Of a DNA stretch of 36,756 nt, positions 1 through 7,646 are shown in pieces. Under the pieces are notes generated by a model. That model did not search any database. It was not told the DNA's origin and saw nothing but the letters and a program-made list of their open reading frames with translations. The DNA is taken from the NCBI GenBank assembly GCA_900762815.1, contig CAAFHX010000018.1:1-36756 (forward strand), read 5' to 3'. Origin of the DNA: Candidatus Avelusimicrobium facis. Its GTDB lineage: Bacteria > Elusimicrobiota > Elusimicrobia > Elusimicrobiales > Elusimicrobiaceae. Positions within the stretch are counted from its first letter, which is position 1. Every line of letters begins with the position of its first letter. Both the position numbers and the translations under genes were made by a program.

Positions 1-6
1 AGAGCA

Positions 7-97
7 CGGAGAGGGAGGGATTCGAACCCTCGATACGGGAATTAACCCGTATAACGGTTTAGCAAACCGCCGCTTTCGGCCTCTCAGCCACCTCTCC
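7..97 (-). tRNA. tRNA-Ser (anticodon GCU)
   Basis: Read on the minus strand, the 7-bp acceptor stem GGAGAGG/CCTCTCC closes the molecule. The anticodon stem-loop reads GGTTTGCTAAACC, so the anticodon is GCT (GCU), which decodes AGC/AGU. A long variable arm (ACGGG...CCCGT) marks a class II tRNA, and the T-loop GGTTCGAATCC is canonical. The discriminator base is G, as expected for serine tRNAs. The 3' CCA is not encoded; the next bases are TGCTCT. The tRNA is transcribed away from the pilin-like gene beside it and has its own promoter. Confidence 0.97.
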
Positions 98-132
98 AAA
101 ATAGGCGCTGCGCCGGTGCTATCACCAGCCAG

Positions 133-148
133 CTTTATTATTATAACA
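133..148 (-). promoter_or_regulatory. Extended -10 promoter of tRNA-Ser
   Basis: On the minus strand a perfect TATAAT box (145 to 140) is preceded by TGT, giving an extended -10 (TGnTATAAT). It would start transcription near 133, about 36 nt before the mature tRNA. No good -35 hexamer is visible at 17 bp. Assignment to the tRNA is inferred from position and strand. Confidence 0.6.
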
Positions 149-206
149 AATAATGAGCTCCTTGTATTATTTGTCTTATTGGCGGGTCAAAACTGCTGGA
201 GGAAAC

Positions 207-716
207 TTACCGAATGTAGCATACGGTATAATTATTCACATGCTCAAAAAACCGATTGCTGGCGCACACGGCCGAGCACGGCACTTCGGCGGCTTTGGTC
301 ATCGCCACGCAAACCCAATTCCCGTTGTAACCGAAATAAATATAATACTTGCGCGCATCTGCCGTAGCGTCATTGCGCGTGGCCACGGCTTCAAACTTTT
401 CCGTACCACGGCCAAGATTGCGGATGTCGTAGGTAAAATTTTTAAGTTTTACCGTCCGTTCATTTATTTTCTCGCCGGGTAAGGAAACGGCCAAATCTTC
501 CAATTTTTTTGCCGGCTCCCCGTTGGCCATTTTGGACAGCTGCATCGCGTTGACAATAGCGCGCAAATTCGTCAATGCTTCTGCCGCGCGGGATTTTTCC
601 ACCGCCTTTTGATATTGCGGCAGGGCAATGGCCGAAAGTATGCCGATAATGAGCACAACGACCAACAATTCAATGAGCGTAAAGCCGCCTAAACGGCCCG
701 TAGAAAGGTTTTTCAT
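207..716 (-). CDS. Type IV pilin-like prepilin
   Basis: The 169-residue protein begins MKNLSTGRLGGFTLIELL. This is a class III leader: a short basic peptide, Gly before Phe (G|FTLIE), the conserved Glu at +5, then a hydrophobic helix ending GILSAIALPQYQKAVEKSR. Prepilin peptidase would cut after the Gly. The C-terminal half has Cys residues near the end (VPCSAVC and a terminal TVC), suited to a disulfide-closed D-region. The inner ATG at 716 is chosen over an upstream in-frame ATG because AAGGAAC lies at proper distance and the leader is then of normal length. It could be a type IV pilin or a type II secretion pseudopilin; no assembly genes are nearby. A perfect 15-bp inverted repeat lies just upstream. 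Confidence 0.9.
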   Translation of the reverse strand: MKNLSTGRLGGFTLIELLVVVLIIGILSAIALPQYQKAVEKSRAAEALTNLRAIVNAMQLSKMANGEPAKKLEDLAVSLPGEKINERTVKLKNFTYDIRNLGRGTEKFEAVATRNDATADARKYYIYFGYNGNWVCVAMTKAAEVPCSAVCASNRFFEHVNNYTVCYIR

Positions 717-727
717 AATGGGGTTCC

Positions 728-769
728 TTTTTTGATAAATTTCGCGTATATGCAAAATTTATCAAAAAA
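728..769 (-). promoter_or_regulatory. Perfect 15-bp palindrome in the leader of the pilin-like gene
   Basis: The arms TTTTTTGATAAATTT (728-742) and AAATTTATCAAAAAA (755-769) are perfect inverted repeats around a 12-nt loop. The 3' arm on the coding strand runs straight into the AAGG of the ribosome binding site. In RNA this hairpin would abut or partly hide the SD; in DNA it could be an operator. No clear -10/-35 pair was identified around it. Confidence 0.6.
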
Positions 770-841
770 AAAACATTAGGCAAGTGTTTTAAATGGCGGT
801 GCCCACTTCTACGACGGCAAAACAAAAAATATATAAATCAG

Positions 842-959
842 GGTCATGCTGAGGGATCTCTGCTCAGCATCTTCCATTTTCCCCGCTGTTTATTTAATAA
901 AGGCAACGACCACGACTAGAAAAATGGAAAATCCTGAACTAAAACTTTTCAGGATGACC
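842..959. repeat. 118-bp MITE-like element with 11-bp terminal inverted repeats
   Basis: The ends read GGTCATGCTGA and TCAGGATGACC, which match as inverted repeats at 10 of 11 positions. Inside, ATGCTGAG/CTCAGCAT, TTCCATTTT/AAAATGGAA and TCCTGAA/TTCAGGA are further inverted pairs, so the element folds into nested hairpins. It encodes nothing and has no clear target-site duplication. The GGATGACC end recurs near 7507-7515. It looks like a dispersed non-autonomous or REP-like repeat; copy number cannot be judged from this window. Confidence 0.55.
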
Positions 960-1003
960 TCTTATTTGATTTAACGACGGACGGCGTGGATAGAACGGCC
1001 CCC

Positions 1004-1078
1004 GGAGTGCCGCGCCGCCACTGCGGCAATGACGGCATAGCCGGGTGGGAATTCCCCGCACCTGCGGTCCGGCACTCC
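1004..1078. repeat. GC-rich inverted repeat
   Basis: GGAGTGCCG (1004-1012) and CGGCACTCC (1070-1078) are a perfect 9-bp inverted pair. Similarity continues inward imperfectly (CGCCGCCACTGCGG against a CCGCACCTGCGG-like arm). With the 842-959 element it fills most of the 1131-base-side gap downstream of the glycosylase gene. No terminator T-run follows, so it is listed as a repeat. No ORF is supported in 756-1131. Confidence 0.45.
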
Positions 1079-1131
1079 CCAAGAAATGTCCCCATCCGCA
1101 AAACAACAAGAGTAGTTTTCTGTCTTATTGT

Positions 1132-1791
1132 TTATTTTACCGGTTTATCTTGGCGTGATTGACGGACCGCCGGGTCCGTCAGCTCCGGCACGGCGCCGCC
1201 CGCCACCGCCCACAAATACAGGCTGGCCACCGAGCCATACGGGCTAAACCGGCGGCGGTATTTTTCAAACAAAGCCCGCGTGATTTTGCGGTGCCGGTAT
1301 AGCATGCGCAAGCCGCGCTGAATGGCCAAATCATCGTAGCTCAACACATCCGGGCGCTGCAGGCAAAACAAAAGCAGCATTTCCGCCGTCCACACGCCGA
1401 TGCCCCGCAGGGCAGACAGGTGGGCAATAGCTTGTGCGTCGTCCATTTCCGCCACGGCGGCCAAGTCTACTTCCCCGTCCTGCACCTTACGGGCAAAATC
1501 CAAAATGTATTCGGCTTTGCGTTGGCTTATTCCCAGCCGCTGCAACTCCTGCGCTTGCAAAGCACAAACCCGTTGCGCATTGACCTGGCCCAACCGCTCC
1601 CGCATGCGCCGCCATACGGTGGCTTGGGCCCGGGTGGAAATCTGCTGCCCCACCATGTGGTGCACCACCGCCGAAAACAAATCCCCGTCCGCCTCGCGCC
1701 GCACGGGACCTACGCGCTCTATCACGCGGGCCAAACGCGGGCACCGGTTCTTTAAATAATCGGTTTCTTTTGGGCCGTACTTAAAATACAT
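1132..1791 (-). CDS. DNA-3-methyladenine glycosylase II family (AlkA-like, HhH-GPD)
   Basis: This 219-residue base-excision repair glycosylase would remove alkylated purines such as 3-methyladenine. The helix-hairpin-helix is LRGIGVWTA (128-136), and the catalytic Asp is most likely D154 in SYDDLAIQRG. The N-terminal block HHMVGQQISTRAQATVW is typical of the short AlkA-like family. There is no iron-sulfur Cys cluster, which argues against the Nth/MutY branch. The start MYFKYGPKE at 1791 is chosen because it fits the family N-terminus and follows AAGGGGGA, although the spacing is long; an upstream TTG at 1824 is also in frame. It lies 50 bp downstream of trpS on the same strand and may be cotranscribed. 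Confidence 0.88.
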   Translation of the reverse strand: MYFKYGPKETDYLKNRCPRLARVIERVGPVRREADGDLFSAVVHHMVGQQISTRAQATVWRRMRERLGQVNAQRVCALQAQELQRLGISQRKAEYILDFARKVQDGEVDLAAVAEMDDAQAIAHLSALRGIGVWTAEMLLLFCLQRPDVLSYDDLAIQRGLRMLYRHRKITRALFEKYRRRFSPYGSVASLYLWAVAGGAVPELTDPAVRQSRQDKPVK

Positions 1792-1841
1792 AGGGATAAA
1801 AATCCCCCTTGCCTTGCTGCGCAAGAGGGGACCGACAAAGA

Positions 1842-2891
1842 CTATTTATCTTCAAAATAGTTGATTTTCATGGCGGCGCGCACATCGTGCAGCGTTTGCG
1901 CGGCCACGGCGCGGGCCTGTTGGGTGCCTTGTTTTAAAATCTCATACACCTCAGGCAAGCGGGCCTGCCAATGGGCGCGGCGTGCGCGAATGGGGGCCAG
2001 CTCCGCCTGCAAGACCTGATTTAAAAATTTCTTAATCTTCACATCGCCCAAGCCCCCGCGTTGGTAATGGGCTTGGAGCTCGTCTAAATCCTTATACTCG
2101 GGCCAAAATTGCGCAAAATGCTCCGGGCGGCTGAACGCGGCCAAATAGGCAAAAACCGGGTTCCCCTCCACTTGGCCGGGGTCCTCCACGCGCAAGTGAT
2201 TGGGGTCGGTAAACATAGACATCACTTTCTTGCGTACGGTTTCCTCGTCGTCAGACAGATAAATGCAGTTGCCCAAGGATTTACTCATCTTGGCTTTTCC
2301 GTCGGTACCGGGCAAGCGCAGGCAAGCCTTGTTCTGCGGCAAAATCACTTGCGGCTCCACCAAGGTGTCCCCATACGTGGCATTGAAGCTGTGCACGATT
2401 TCGCGGCACTGCTCCAGCATGGGCAGCTGGTCCTCCCCCACCGGCACGGCCGTGGCGCGGAAGGCGGTAATATCGGCCGCCTGGCTGACCGGGTAAACAA
2501 AAAACCCCAAGGGAATGCTCGTTTTAAAATCACGCATTTTGATTTCGGATTTGACGGTCGGGTTGCGGCCTACGCGGGCCACGGTAACCAGGTTCATATA
2601 ATAAAACATCAGCTCCGTCAGCTCCGCCACTTGGGATTGAATAAAAATGGTGCTCTTTTGCGGGTCAATCCCGCAAGAGAGATAGTCCAACGCCACCTCT
2701 AGGATATTATCGCGCACTTTTTGCGGGTTATGCGCATTGTCCGTGAGTGCCTGCGCATCGGCAATCATAATAAAAATTTGGTCAAACTGCCCGCTGTTCT
2801 GCAGGCGCACCCGCTCTTTGAGCGAGCCGACATAATGCCCCACATGCAGCCGGCCCGTGGGGCGGTCTCCGGTTAAAATAATTTTTTGCAT
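1842..2891 (-). CDS. trpS: Tryptophanyl-tRNA synthetase
   Basis: This class I aminoacyl-tRNA synthetase charges tRNA-Trp and acts as a cytoplasmic homodimer. At 349 residues it is close to the usual 330-350. The HIGH-type signature is HVGH (16-19) within [14 protein letters not shown], and KMSKS is at 201-205. The block [14 protein letters not shown] is typical of TrpRS. A good SD (GAGGAAG) precedes the ATG. The leader contains a GCCGCA-CGGA-TGCGGC hairpin and an upstream TATAAT, but I see no Trp-rich leader peptide or T-box. It is divergent from fmt across a 116-bp gap. Confidence 0.97.
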   Translation of the reverse strand: MQKIILTGDRPTGRLHVGHYVGSLKERVRLQNSGQFDQIFIMIADAQALTDNAHNPQKVRDNILEVALDYLSCGIDPQKSTIFIQSQVAELTELMFYYMNLVTVARVGRNPTVKSEIKMRDFKTSIPLGFFVYPVSQAADITAFRATAVPVGEDQLPMLEQCREIVHSFNATYGDTLVEPQVILPQNKACLRLPGTDGKAKMSKSLGNCIYLSDDEETVRKKVMSMFTDPNHLRVEDPGQVEGNPVFAYLAAFSRPEHFAQFWPEYKDLDELQAHYQRGGLGDVKIKKFLNQVLQAELAPIRARRAHWQARLPEVYEILKQGTQQARAVAAQTLHDVRAAMKINYFEDK

Positions 2892-2992
2892 ACATCTTCC
2901 TCTGGTGATATACGCCGCATCCGTGCGGCTCTCTTTGTATTATATTAAAACATTCCCCCCCGGGGCAAAGGCTCCGGCCGCCCGGACAAATT

Positions 2993-3008
2993 TGTTAAAA
3001 TAAAAATA
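2993..3008 (+). promoter_or_regulatory. Extended -10 promoter of fmt, apparently leaderless
   Basis: TGTTAAAAT (2993-3001) matches an extended -10 (TGn + TAAAAT). A start 7 nt downstream falls on the A of the fmt ATG at 3008. There is no Shine-Dalgarno sequence upstream of fmt, in agreement with a leaderless transcript. No recognisable -35 is present. Confidence 0.5.
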
Positions 3009-3970
3009 TGGCTAAACTGAAAACGATTTTCTTCGGCACGCCGGAAATTTCCGTGCCGTATTTAGACTTGGTGCAACAACTTTCCGATGTGCAGCTGTGC
3101 GTTACACAGGCCGACAAGCCCCGCGGGCGCGGCATGGTGATTACGCCCTGCCCCGTCAAACAACGCGCCTTGGCGCTGGGGTTGCCCGTGCGCTCCCCCG
3201 AAAAAATGAAAGATATTTTTGAAGAAGTGCAACATACGCCCTTTGACCTGGGCGTGGCGGTGGCCTTTGGAAAAATCTTCCGCCCGGATTTTTTGGCCTT
3301 GCCCAAGCTGGGCATTATTAACGTGCACTTTTCGCTGTTGCCGCTTTTGCGCGGGGCAGCCCCGGTGCAGCATGCGCTGTTTAACGATTTTAAAAAGACC
3401 GGGGTAACGGTGTTTTGGATTCGCCCGGGAATGGACGACGGCCCGGTTTTATTGCAACAAGAAACCGCCGTGGACCCGCAGGACAATGCCGAAACCCTCT
3501 TTCACAAATTAATTCCGCTGGGCCTGCACGCATTAAAAGAAGCCTTGGAGCAAATCAGCGCCGGGCAAATCACGCAGACGGCGCAGCTGGGAGAGCCGAC
3601 CTGGGCGCCGATGATTCAAAAAGAGGACGCTGTAATGGATTTTCAAACCATGTCGGCGGCGGATATTCACAACAAAGTGCGCGGGCTGGCCTGCGGGCCC
3701 AAAGCGCGTACCTTTTGGCAACGCCAGGGCAAAAGCGAACTGCTGCAAATTTTGCGCACGCAACTCCCCACCGCGCCCCAAGGGGAAAACCAAGCCCCCG
3801 GCACGGTGCTGGCCGTTGAAAGCCCCCGGGGAATTTTAGTAAAATGTAAACAAGGAAGTATTTGGTTAACTGAGGTACACCCCGCCGGGAAAAAACCCAT
3901 GTCCGCCGCGGCCTTTGCCAACGGACACGCGCTCCAGCCCGGGCAGCGGGTGTTTGTGTGTCATGGATAA
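3008..3970 (+). CDS. fmt: Methionyl-tRNA formyltransferase
   Basis: The enzyme transfers a formyl group from 10-formyl-tetrahydrofolate to initiator Met-tRNA. The 320 residues match the family. The signature NVHFSLLPLLRG (105-116) supplies the catalytic Asn105 and His107, with Asp144 in GMDDGPVL. The C-terminal tRNA-binding OB domain spans about 205-315. It is first in a tight plus-strand run: its stop overlaps the ATG of the PASTA gene. The usual partner def is not adjacent. Confidence 0.97.
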   Translation: MAKLKTIFFGTPEISVPYLDLVQQLSDVQLCVTQADKPRGRGMVITPCPVKQRALALGLPVRSPEKMKDIFEEVQHTPFDLGVAVAFGKIFRPDFLALPKLGIINVHFSLLPLLRGAAPVQHALFNDFKKTGVTVFWIRPGMDDGPVLLQQETAVDPQDNAETLFHKLIPLGLHALKEALEQISAGQITQTAQLGEPTWAPMIQKEDAVMDFQTMSAADIHNKVRGLACGPKARTFWQRQGKSELLQILRTQLPTAPQGENQAPGTVLAVESPRGILVKCKQGSIWLTEVHPAGKKPMSAAAFANGHALQPGQRVFVCHG

Positions 3971-4964
3971 TAAAACCGAAACCAATTTTGAAGATTTTAT
4001 CAATAAAGGCAAAATCTCCTCCCGGGGGAAATGGATTGCCGCCGCCGTGGTGTTTGTCTTTTTTGTAGCCCTGATTTTGGTGTCTATTGATTGGGTGCTG
4101 GGGGCCTTGGTGCATACGCGCAAAGAAGTGAAAGTGCCCGATATTACCCAAAAGCCCGTTACCGCCGCGCTCAATGCTTTGGCCGGGGCGAACTTGGCCT
4201 TAAAGCAAGCGGGCGTGGAATTTGCCGAGGGGGTTCCCCCCGGTTCCGTTTTGCGTCAAATTCCCTCTGCCGGCAGCACCGTGCGCGAAGGACGCGTAGT
4301 GCGCGTGTGGATCAGCCAAGGCGATGAAATGGTGTTCGTGCCCGCCGTGGAAGGATTAGAGCTGCGCGCGGCGCAGTTGGCCATTCGCCAAGCCGGCTTG
4401 CAAGTGGACAAGGTGGAAAACGCCTTCTCTTTAACCGTAGACAAAGGGCTTATCATCTCCCAAAAACCCAAGGCGGACAGCATGTTGACCCGGGGCGAGA
4501 AAGTCAGCTTGACTTTGTCCAACGGGCAGCCCCCCGCCAGCGTGATTTTGGTGCCGGATTTCCGCAATAAAAAACTGGCCGAGGCGACCTTGTGGGCCAG
4601 CCAACAGAACATCAATTTAACCGTGAAAGAGGACGCCAAGTCTCCGTTCCCATACGGGACGATTGCCTCGCAGACCCCGGGCGCAGACAGCGAAGTGGCC
4701 CCCAACGCTGCCTTAGAGGTGGTGGTCAGCCGCCGCCCCGCCGGAGAGGACGAAAAAACCTACCACTTGCACTATGAGCTGCCGCAGGGCAAAAAGCCCA
4801 TGCGCATCCGCGTGGTGATATCCGACGACAACGGCGAGCGGGAGGTTATCAACGAATCCAAACAACCCGGCAGCAAAGTAGATTTGGAAATCCCTTACAA
4901 CGGAGCCGCCACCTTCCGCATTTTGTCGGACGGTATTTTGGTGCGGGAGCGGGAAATACAATGA
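3963..4964 (+). CDS. Membrane-anchored PASTA-domain protein
   Basis: The 333-residue protein has a basic cytoplasmic N-terminus, one transmembrane helix (about 24-47), then three PASTA domains outside the membrane (about 54-119, 123-188 and 194-257, each opening with a VPD/VPA-type start and holding a GxxxxQxPxxG turn). A further 70-residue beta-rich tail follows (266-333). PASTA domains are known to bind peptidoglycan fragments in Ser/Thr kinases and penicillin-binding proteins. Here there is no kinase or transpeptidase domain, so it may be an adaptor or sensor for the cell wall (inference). The ATG at 3963 overlaps the fmt stop by 8 bases; its own stop overlaps rpe by 4 (ATGA), which implies translational coupling. 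Confidence 0.9.
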   Translation: MDNKTETNFEDFINKGKISSRGKWIAAAVVFVFFVALILVSIDWVLGALVHTRKEVKVPDITQKPVTAALNALAGANLALKQAGVEFAEGVPPGSVLRQIPSAGSTVREGRVVRVWISQGDEMVFVPAVEGLELRAAQLAIRQAGLQVDKVENAFSLTVDKGLIISQKPKADSMLTRGEKVSLTLSNGQPPASVILVPDFRNKKLAEATLWASQQNINLTVKEDAKSPFPYGTIASQTPGADSEVAPNAALEVVVSRRPAGEDEKTYHLHYELPQGKKPMRIRVVISDDNGEREVINESKQPGSKVDLEIPYNGAATFRILSDGILVREREIQ

Positions 4965-5647
4965 CTTCCCTAATTGCCCCCGGAAATGGTAAAATAATTG
5001 TTGCGCCCTCTATTCTGTCGGCTGATTTATGGCAGCTGGGCAATCAGGTGGAGTTGGTGCGTCAAGCCGGGGCCGATTGGTTGCATGTAGACGTGATGGA
5101 CGGACATTTTGTGCCCAATCTAAGTTTTGGTCCGGCCGTCGTTAAAAGTTTAAAGGGCCGTGCGCAGTTGCCGCTGGACACGCATTTGATGGTGGAGCAT
5201 CCGCAGCTGTTTATTGCGCCGTTTGCCCGGGCTGGCGCGGATATTTTGACCGTGCACATTGAAGCAGCCGACGATGTAAGAGAAGCTCTTTTAACCATTA
5301 AGAAATCAGGCGTAGCCGCAGGGCTGTCTATTAAACCGGACACCGACCCGGCCCGCTTGAAACCGTTTTTAGATGTATTGGACTTGGTGCTGGTCATGAC
5401 GGTGCAGCCCGGCTTTGGCGGGCAGGGTTTCCTGCCCCACAGCCCGCAGCAAATTGCCGCCGTGCGCCGGCTCATCGCCCAAAGCCAACGGCCCATTTGG
5501 CTGGAGGTAGACGGCGGAATTAACGCCCAAACCGCACACGCGGCGGTGGCTGCCGGGGCAGATGCTTTGGTGGCCGGCAATGCAATTTTTGCCGCAGCGG
5601 ACCCGGCGCAGGCTTTGCAAGCAATTTACCAAGCCGCCACAATTTAA
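4961..5647 (+). CDS. rpe: Ribulose-phosphate 3-epimerase
   Basis: This TIM-barrel metalloenzyme interconverts ribulose 5-phosphate and xylulose 5-phosphate in the pentose phosphate pathway. The 228 residues show APSILSADL, the metal ligands His42 and Asp44 in LHVDVMDGHFVPN, His75 in DTHLMVEHP, VMTVQPGFGGQGF, and the VDGGIN metal/phosphate block. The N-terminus carries about 8 extra residues (MTSLIAPG) before the conserved start, imposed by the ATGA overlap with the PASTA gene. Confidence 0.96.
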   Translation: MTSLIAPGNGKIIVAPSILSADLWQLGNQVELVRQAGADWLHVDVMDGHFVPNLSFGPAVVKSLKGRAQLPLDTHLMVEHPQLFIAPFARAGADILTVHIEAADDVREALLTIKKSGVAAGLSIKPDTDPARLKPFLDVLDLVLVMTVQPGFGGQGFLPHSPQQIAAVRRLIAQSQRPIWLEVDGGINAQTAHAAVAAGADALVAGNAIFAAADPAQALQAIYQAATI

Positions 5648-5693
5648 TTACATACCGCCTTTTGCAAAAAAGGCGAACAAGGAGAAGTTACAA

Positions 5694-5948
5694 ATGGCAG
5701 TCGTCATTAGATTACAAAGAGTGGGCAAAAAAGCCCAGCCGCAGTACAGAGTCGTCGCGATTGAAAAGAAAACCGCCGTCGGTTCTGAAGCCAAAGAAGT
5801 GCTCGGCCAATATCATCCGTGCAACAAAGATGCGGCCCAGCAAATCAACCTGAACTTGGAACGCGTGCAACACTGGATTAAAAACGGTGCCAAGCCGTCC
5901 GAAACGGTAGCCGGCCTGATTAAGAAAGCGCAAGCCGCCGCCAAATAA
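5694..5948 (+). CDS. rpsP: 30S ribosomal protein S16
   Basis: The 84-residue protein begins MAVVIRLQRVGKKAQPQYRV, the family signature, and continues with IEKKTAVGSEAKEVLGQYHP. The start at 5694 follows a strong AAGGAGAAG. A small hairpin (CGCCTTTTGCAAAAAAGGCG) lies in the 46-bp gap after rpe. It opens the conserved rpsP-khpA-(rimM)-trmD-rplS block. Confidence 0.97.
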   Translation: MAVVIRLQRVGKKAQPQYRVVAIEKKTAVGSEAKEVLGQYHPCNKDAAQQINLNLERVQHWIKNGAKPSETVAGLIKKAQAAAK

Positions 5949-5956
5949 GAGGCGTT

Positions 5957-6187
5957 ATGAAAGAGTTAGCCACTATCCTTCTCAAATCCCTCTCCGCTAA
6001 TCCGGACAATGTGGTGGTGGAAGAAAAAGTTGAGAACAATAAAGTTTACCTGACGACCAAGGTGTCCCCGGAGGACAAAGGCAAGGTCATCGGTAAAGAC
6101 GGCTGCATTATCAAGGCCGTACGCACCGTGCTCAGCGCGGCGGCGGCCAAGCAGGACGTAAAGGTTACGCTGAAGCTGGAAGACTAA
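5957..6187 (+). CDS. khpA: KH-domain RNA-binding protein KhpA
   Basis: A 76-residue single KH domain with the GxxG-type loop GKDGCIIKAVR, the family's RNA-contacting turn (VIGKDG). KhpA is a small RNA-binding protein linked to ribosome biogenesis and cell-division control, often working with KhpB/Jag. An AGGCG sequence precedes the start 8 bp after rpsP. The stop TAA shares its last A with the ATG of trmD, so there is no room for rimM, which usually sits here. Confidence 0.94.
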   Translation: MKELATILLKSLSANPDNVVVEEKVENNKVYLTTKVSPEDKGKVIGKDGCIIKAVRTVLSAAAAKQDVKVTLKLED

Positions 6188-6948
6188 TGCTAAAGGTAGA
6201 TGTGGTTACCGCGTTCCCGGATATGCTTTCGGGGCCGTTAGGCCAAAGCATTGTGGGGCGGGCCCAAAAAGCCGGGGTGCTCAAGCTGGGGTTTACCAAC
6301 CCGCGTGATTTCACGCAGGATAAACACCATACGCTAGACGACCGGCCCTACGGAGGCGGCCCCGGGATGCTGATGAAGGCTGAGCCGCTCTACCAGGCAA
6401 TTAAAAAGCTGCGCAAAAAAAATTCGGTGGTCATATTGACCAGTCCGCGGGGAGTAACCTTCACGCAGACCCTGGCCAAGGAATTGGCCCAAAAGAAGCA
6501 CCTGATTTTCGTTTGCGGGCATTACGAGGGGATAGACGAAAGAGTATATCCCGAAATGGATATGGAAGTATCGCTGGGAGATTTTATCCTCACCGGCGGG
6601 GAGCTGGCCGCAGCCGTGATGATAGACTCAATCACCCGGTTGGTGCCCGGCACATTTAAGAAGCAAGATGTTACCGTTTCCGAGTCGTTTGAAGAAGGGC
6701 TTTTGGAAGCGCCGCAATACACCCGGCCCGAGGTGTGGCGGGGCCAAAAAGTGCCCGAAATTCTGTTAAGCGGCCACCATAAACAAATGGAGGCCTGGAA
6801 GCGGGAAAAAGCGCTGGAATTGACAAAAAAATACAGACCCGATTTGCTAAAAACCTCTCATGCAAAAAAGGCCGCAACGAAAACAAGCGTCAAAAAGACG
6901 GCTGTAAAAACCGTCCAAAAGACGTCTAAGAAAAAAACAACGAAATGA
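6187..6948 (+). CDS. trmD: tRNA (guanine-N1-)-methyltransferase
   Basis: TrmD methylates G37 of tRNAs reading CNN codons, using S-adenosylmethionine bound in a trefoil knot. Family blocks are visible: [15 protein letters not shown] (50-64), [11 protein letters not shown] (110-120), [14 protein letters not shown] (129-142) and [14 protein letters not shown] (171-184), where the Asp often seen before xPxYTRP is Glu. The enzyme proper ends near residue 222. Residues 223-253 are a Lys/Thr-rich tail ([16 protein letters not shown]...) not needed for the fold, similar in type to those on Lon and SecF in this window. Confidence 0.96.
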   Translation: MLKVDVVTAFPDMLSGPLGQSIVGRAQKAGVLKLGFTNPRDFTQDKHHTLDDRPYGGGPGMLMKAEPLYQAIKKLRKKNSVVILTSPRGVTFTQTLAKELAQKKHLIFVCGHYEGIDERVYPEMDMEVSLGDFILTGGELAAAVMIDSITRLVPGTFKKQDVTVSESFEEGLLEAPQYTRPEVWRGQKVPEILLSGHHKQMEAWKREKALELTKKYRPDLLKTSHAKKAATKTSVKKTAVKTVQKTSKKKTTK

Positions 6949-6970
6949 TTTTTCGGAGGAAGTAAGAGTT

Positions 6971-7372
6971 ATGAATATCAATCAAATTAAACACAACTTG
7001 AAGACCAACGTGCCGTCCTTTAAATCCGGCGACACGGTGCGCGTGAAAGTGAAAGTAGTAGAAGGCGACAACGAACGCTTGCAGGCGTTTGACGGCGTGG
7101 TCGTGGCCCGCAAAGGCAGCGGCATCAGCGAAACCTTCACCGTGCGCAAAATTTCGTTCGGCATTGGCGTGGAACGCATTTTCCCGGTGCACTCCCCCCG
7201 CGTGGAAAGCATTGAAGTGCTTAAGAGCGGCAAAGTGCGCAGAGCCAAACTGAACTACTTAAAGAAACTCTCCGGCAAAGCGGCCCGCTTGCAAGAAATC
7301 AAAAAACCGACCGCTGCTGACAAGGCTGAAGCTGCGGTGGAAGCTGCAGCCCCTGCCACTGAGGCCAAATAA
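6971..7372 (+). CDS. rplS: 50S ribosomal protein L19
   Basis: L19 lies at the 30S-50S interface. The 133-residue protein shows [30 protein letters not shown] and the [20 protein letters not shown] block, then [21 protein letters not shown]. After residue 110 an Ala/Glu/Lys-rich tail is added ([19 protein letters not shown]). A strong SD (CGGAGGAAG) is present. A rho-independent terminator closes the operon 36 bp downstream. Confidence 0.97.
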   Translation: MNINQIKHNLKTNVPSFKSGDTVRVKVKVVEGDNERLQAFDGVVVARKGSGISETFTVRKISFGIGVERIFPVHSPRVESIEVLKSGKVRRAKLNYLKKLSGKAARLQEIKKPTAADKAEAAVEAAAPATEAK

Positions 7373-7407
7373 GCAAGCCCTCGGGCAAGATTATTTCCTC
7401 CAACATA

Positions 7408-7437
7408 CCCCCGCTTACCTTGGAGCGGGGGTTTTTT
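7408..7437 (+). terminator. Rho-independent terminator of the fmt-rplS run
   Basis: CCCCCGCT (7408-7415) pairs with AGCGGGGG (7424-7431) across an 8-nt loop, followed by TTTTTT. It sits just after rplS. Confidence 0.93.
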
Positions 7438-7476
7438 ATGGCTTTCTGCCCCCTCGCGGGGCAAGACGAACAGCAA

Positions 7477-7518
7477 TAAGGCTGAGATCCCCGACAGAAA
7501 CGCTCGGGGATGACCTTA
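7477..7518. repeat. Short palindromic repeat (REP-like)
   Basis: TAAGG...CCTTA at the ends enclose ATCCCCGA (7487-7494) and TCGGGGAT (7504-7511), with GCTGAG on one side and GATGACC on the other. The right end, GGGGATGACC, resembles the right terminus of the element ending at 959. It lies between two terminators in an otherwise empty gap (7438-7596), with no ORF support. Confidence 0.5.
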
Positions 7519-7596
7519 TTTGATAACGGCAAGGGCCTTCCGCCGTTATGTCATTCGCTGTTTGCGCAGCGGCCGGCGGAGCGTTGGTAAAAAGCA

Positions 7597-7633
7597 TAAA
7601 AAATCCCCGGGGACCAACGACCCCGGGGATTTT
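7597..7633 (-). terminator. Terminator of the secreted Cys-rich gene pair
   Basis: On the minus strand AAAATCCCCGGGG pairs with CCCCGGGGATTTT across an 8-nt loop (TCGTTGGT), then TTTTTTA. It lies about 14 bp after the stop of the gene ending at 7647. The plus strand also has a short T-run, so it may act both ways. Confidence 0.9.
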
Positions 7634-7646
7634 AAACTGTTTTCAA

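Noticed and set aside
2892..3007. T-box or trp attenuator in the trpS leader
   Set aside because: Only a short GCCGCA/TGCGGC hairpin is present; no T-box sequence, Trp codon run or terminator/antiterminator pair.
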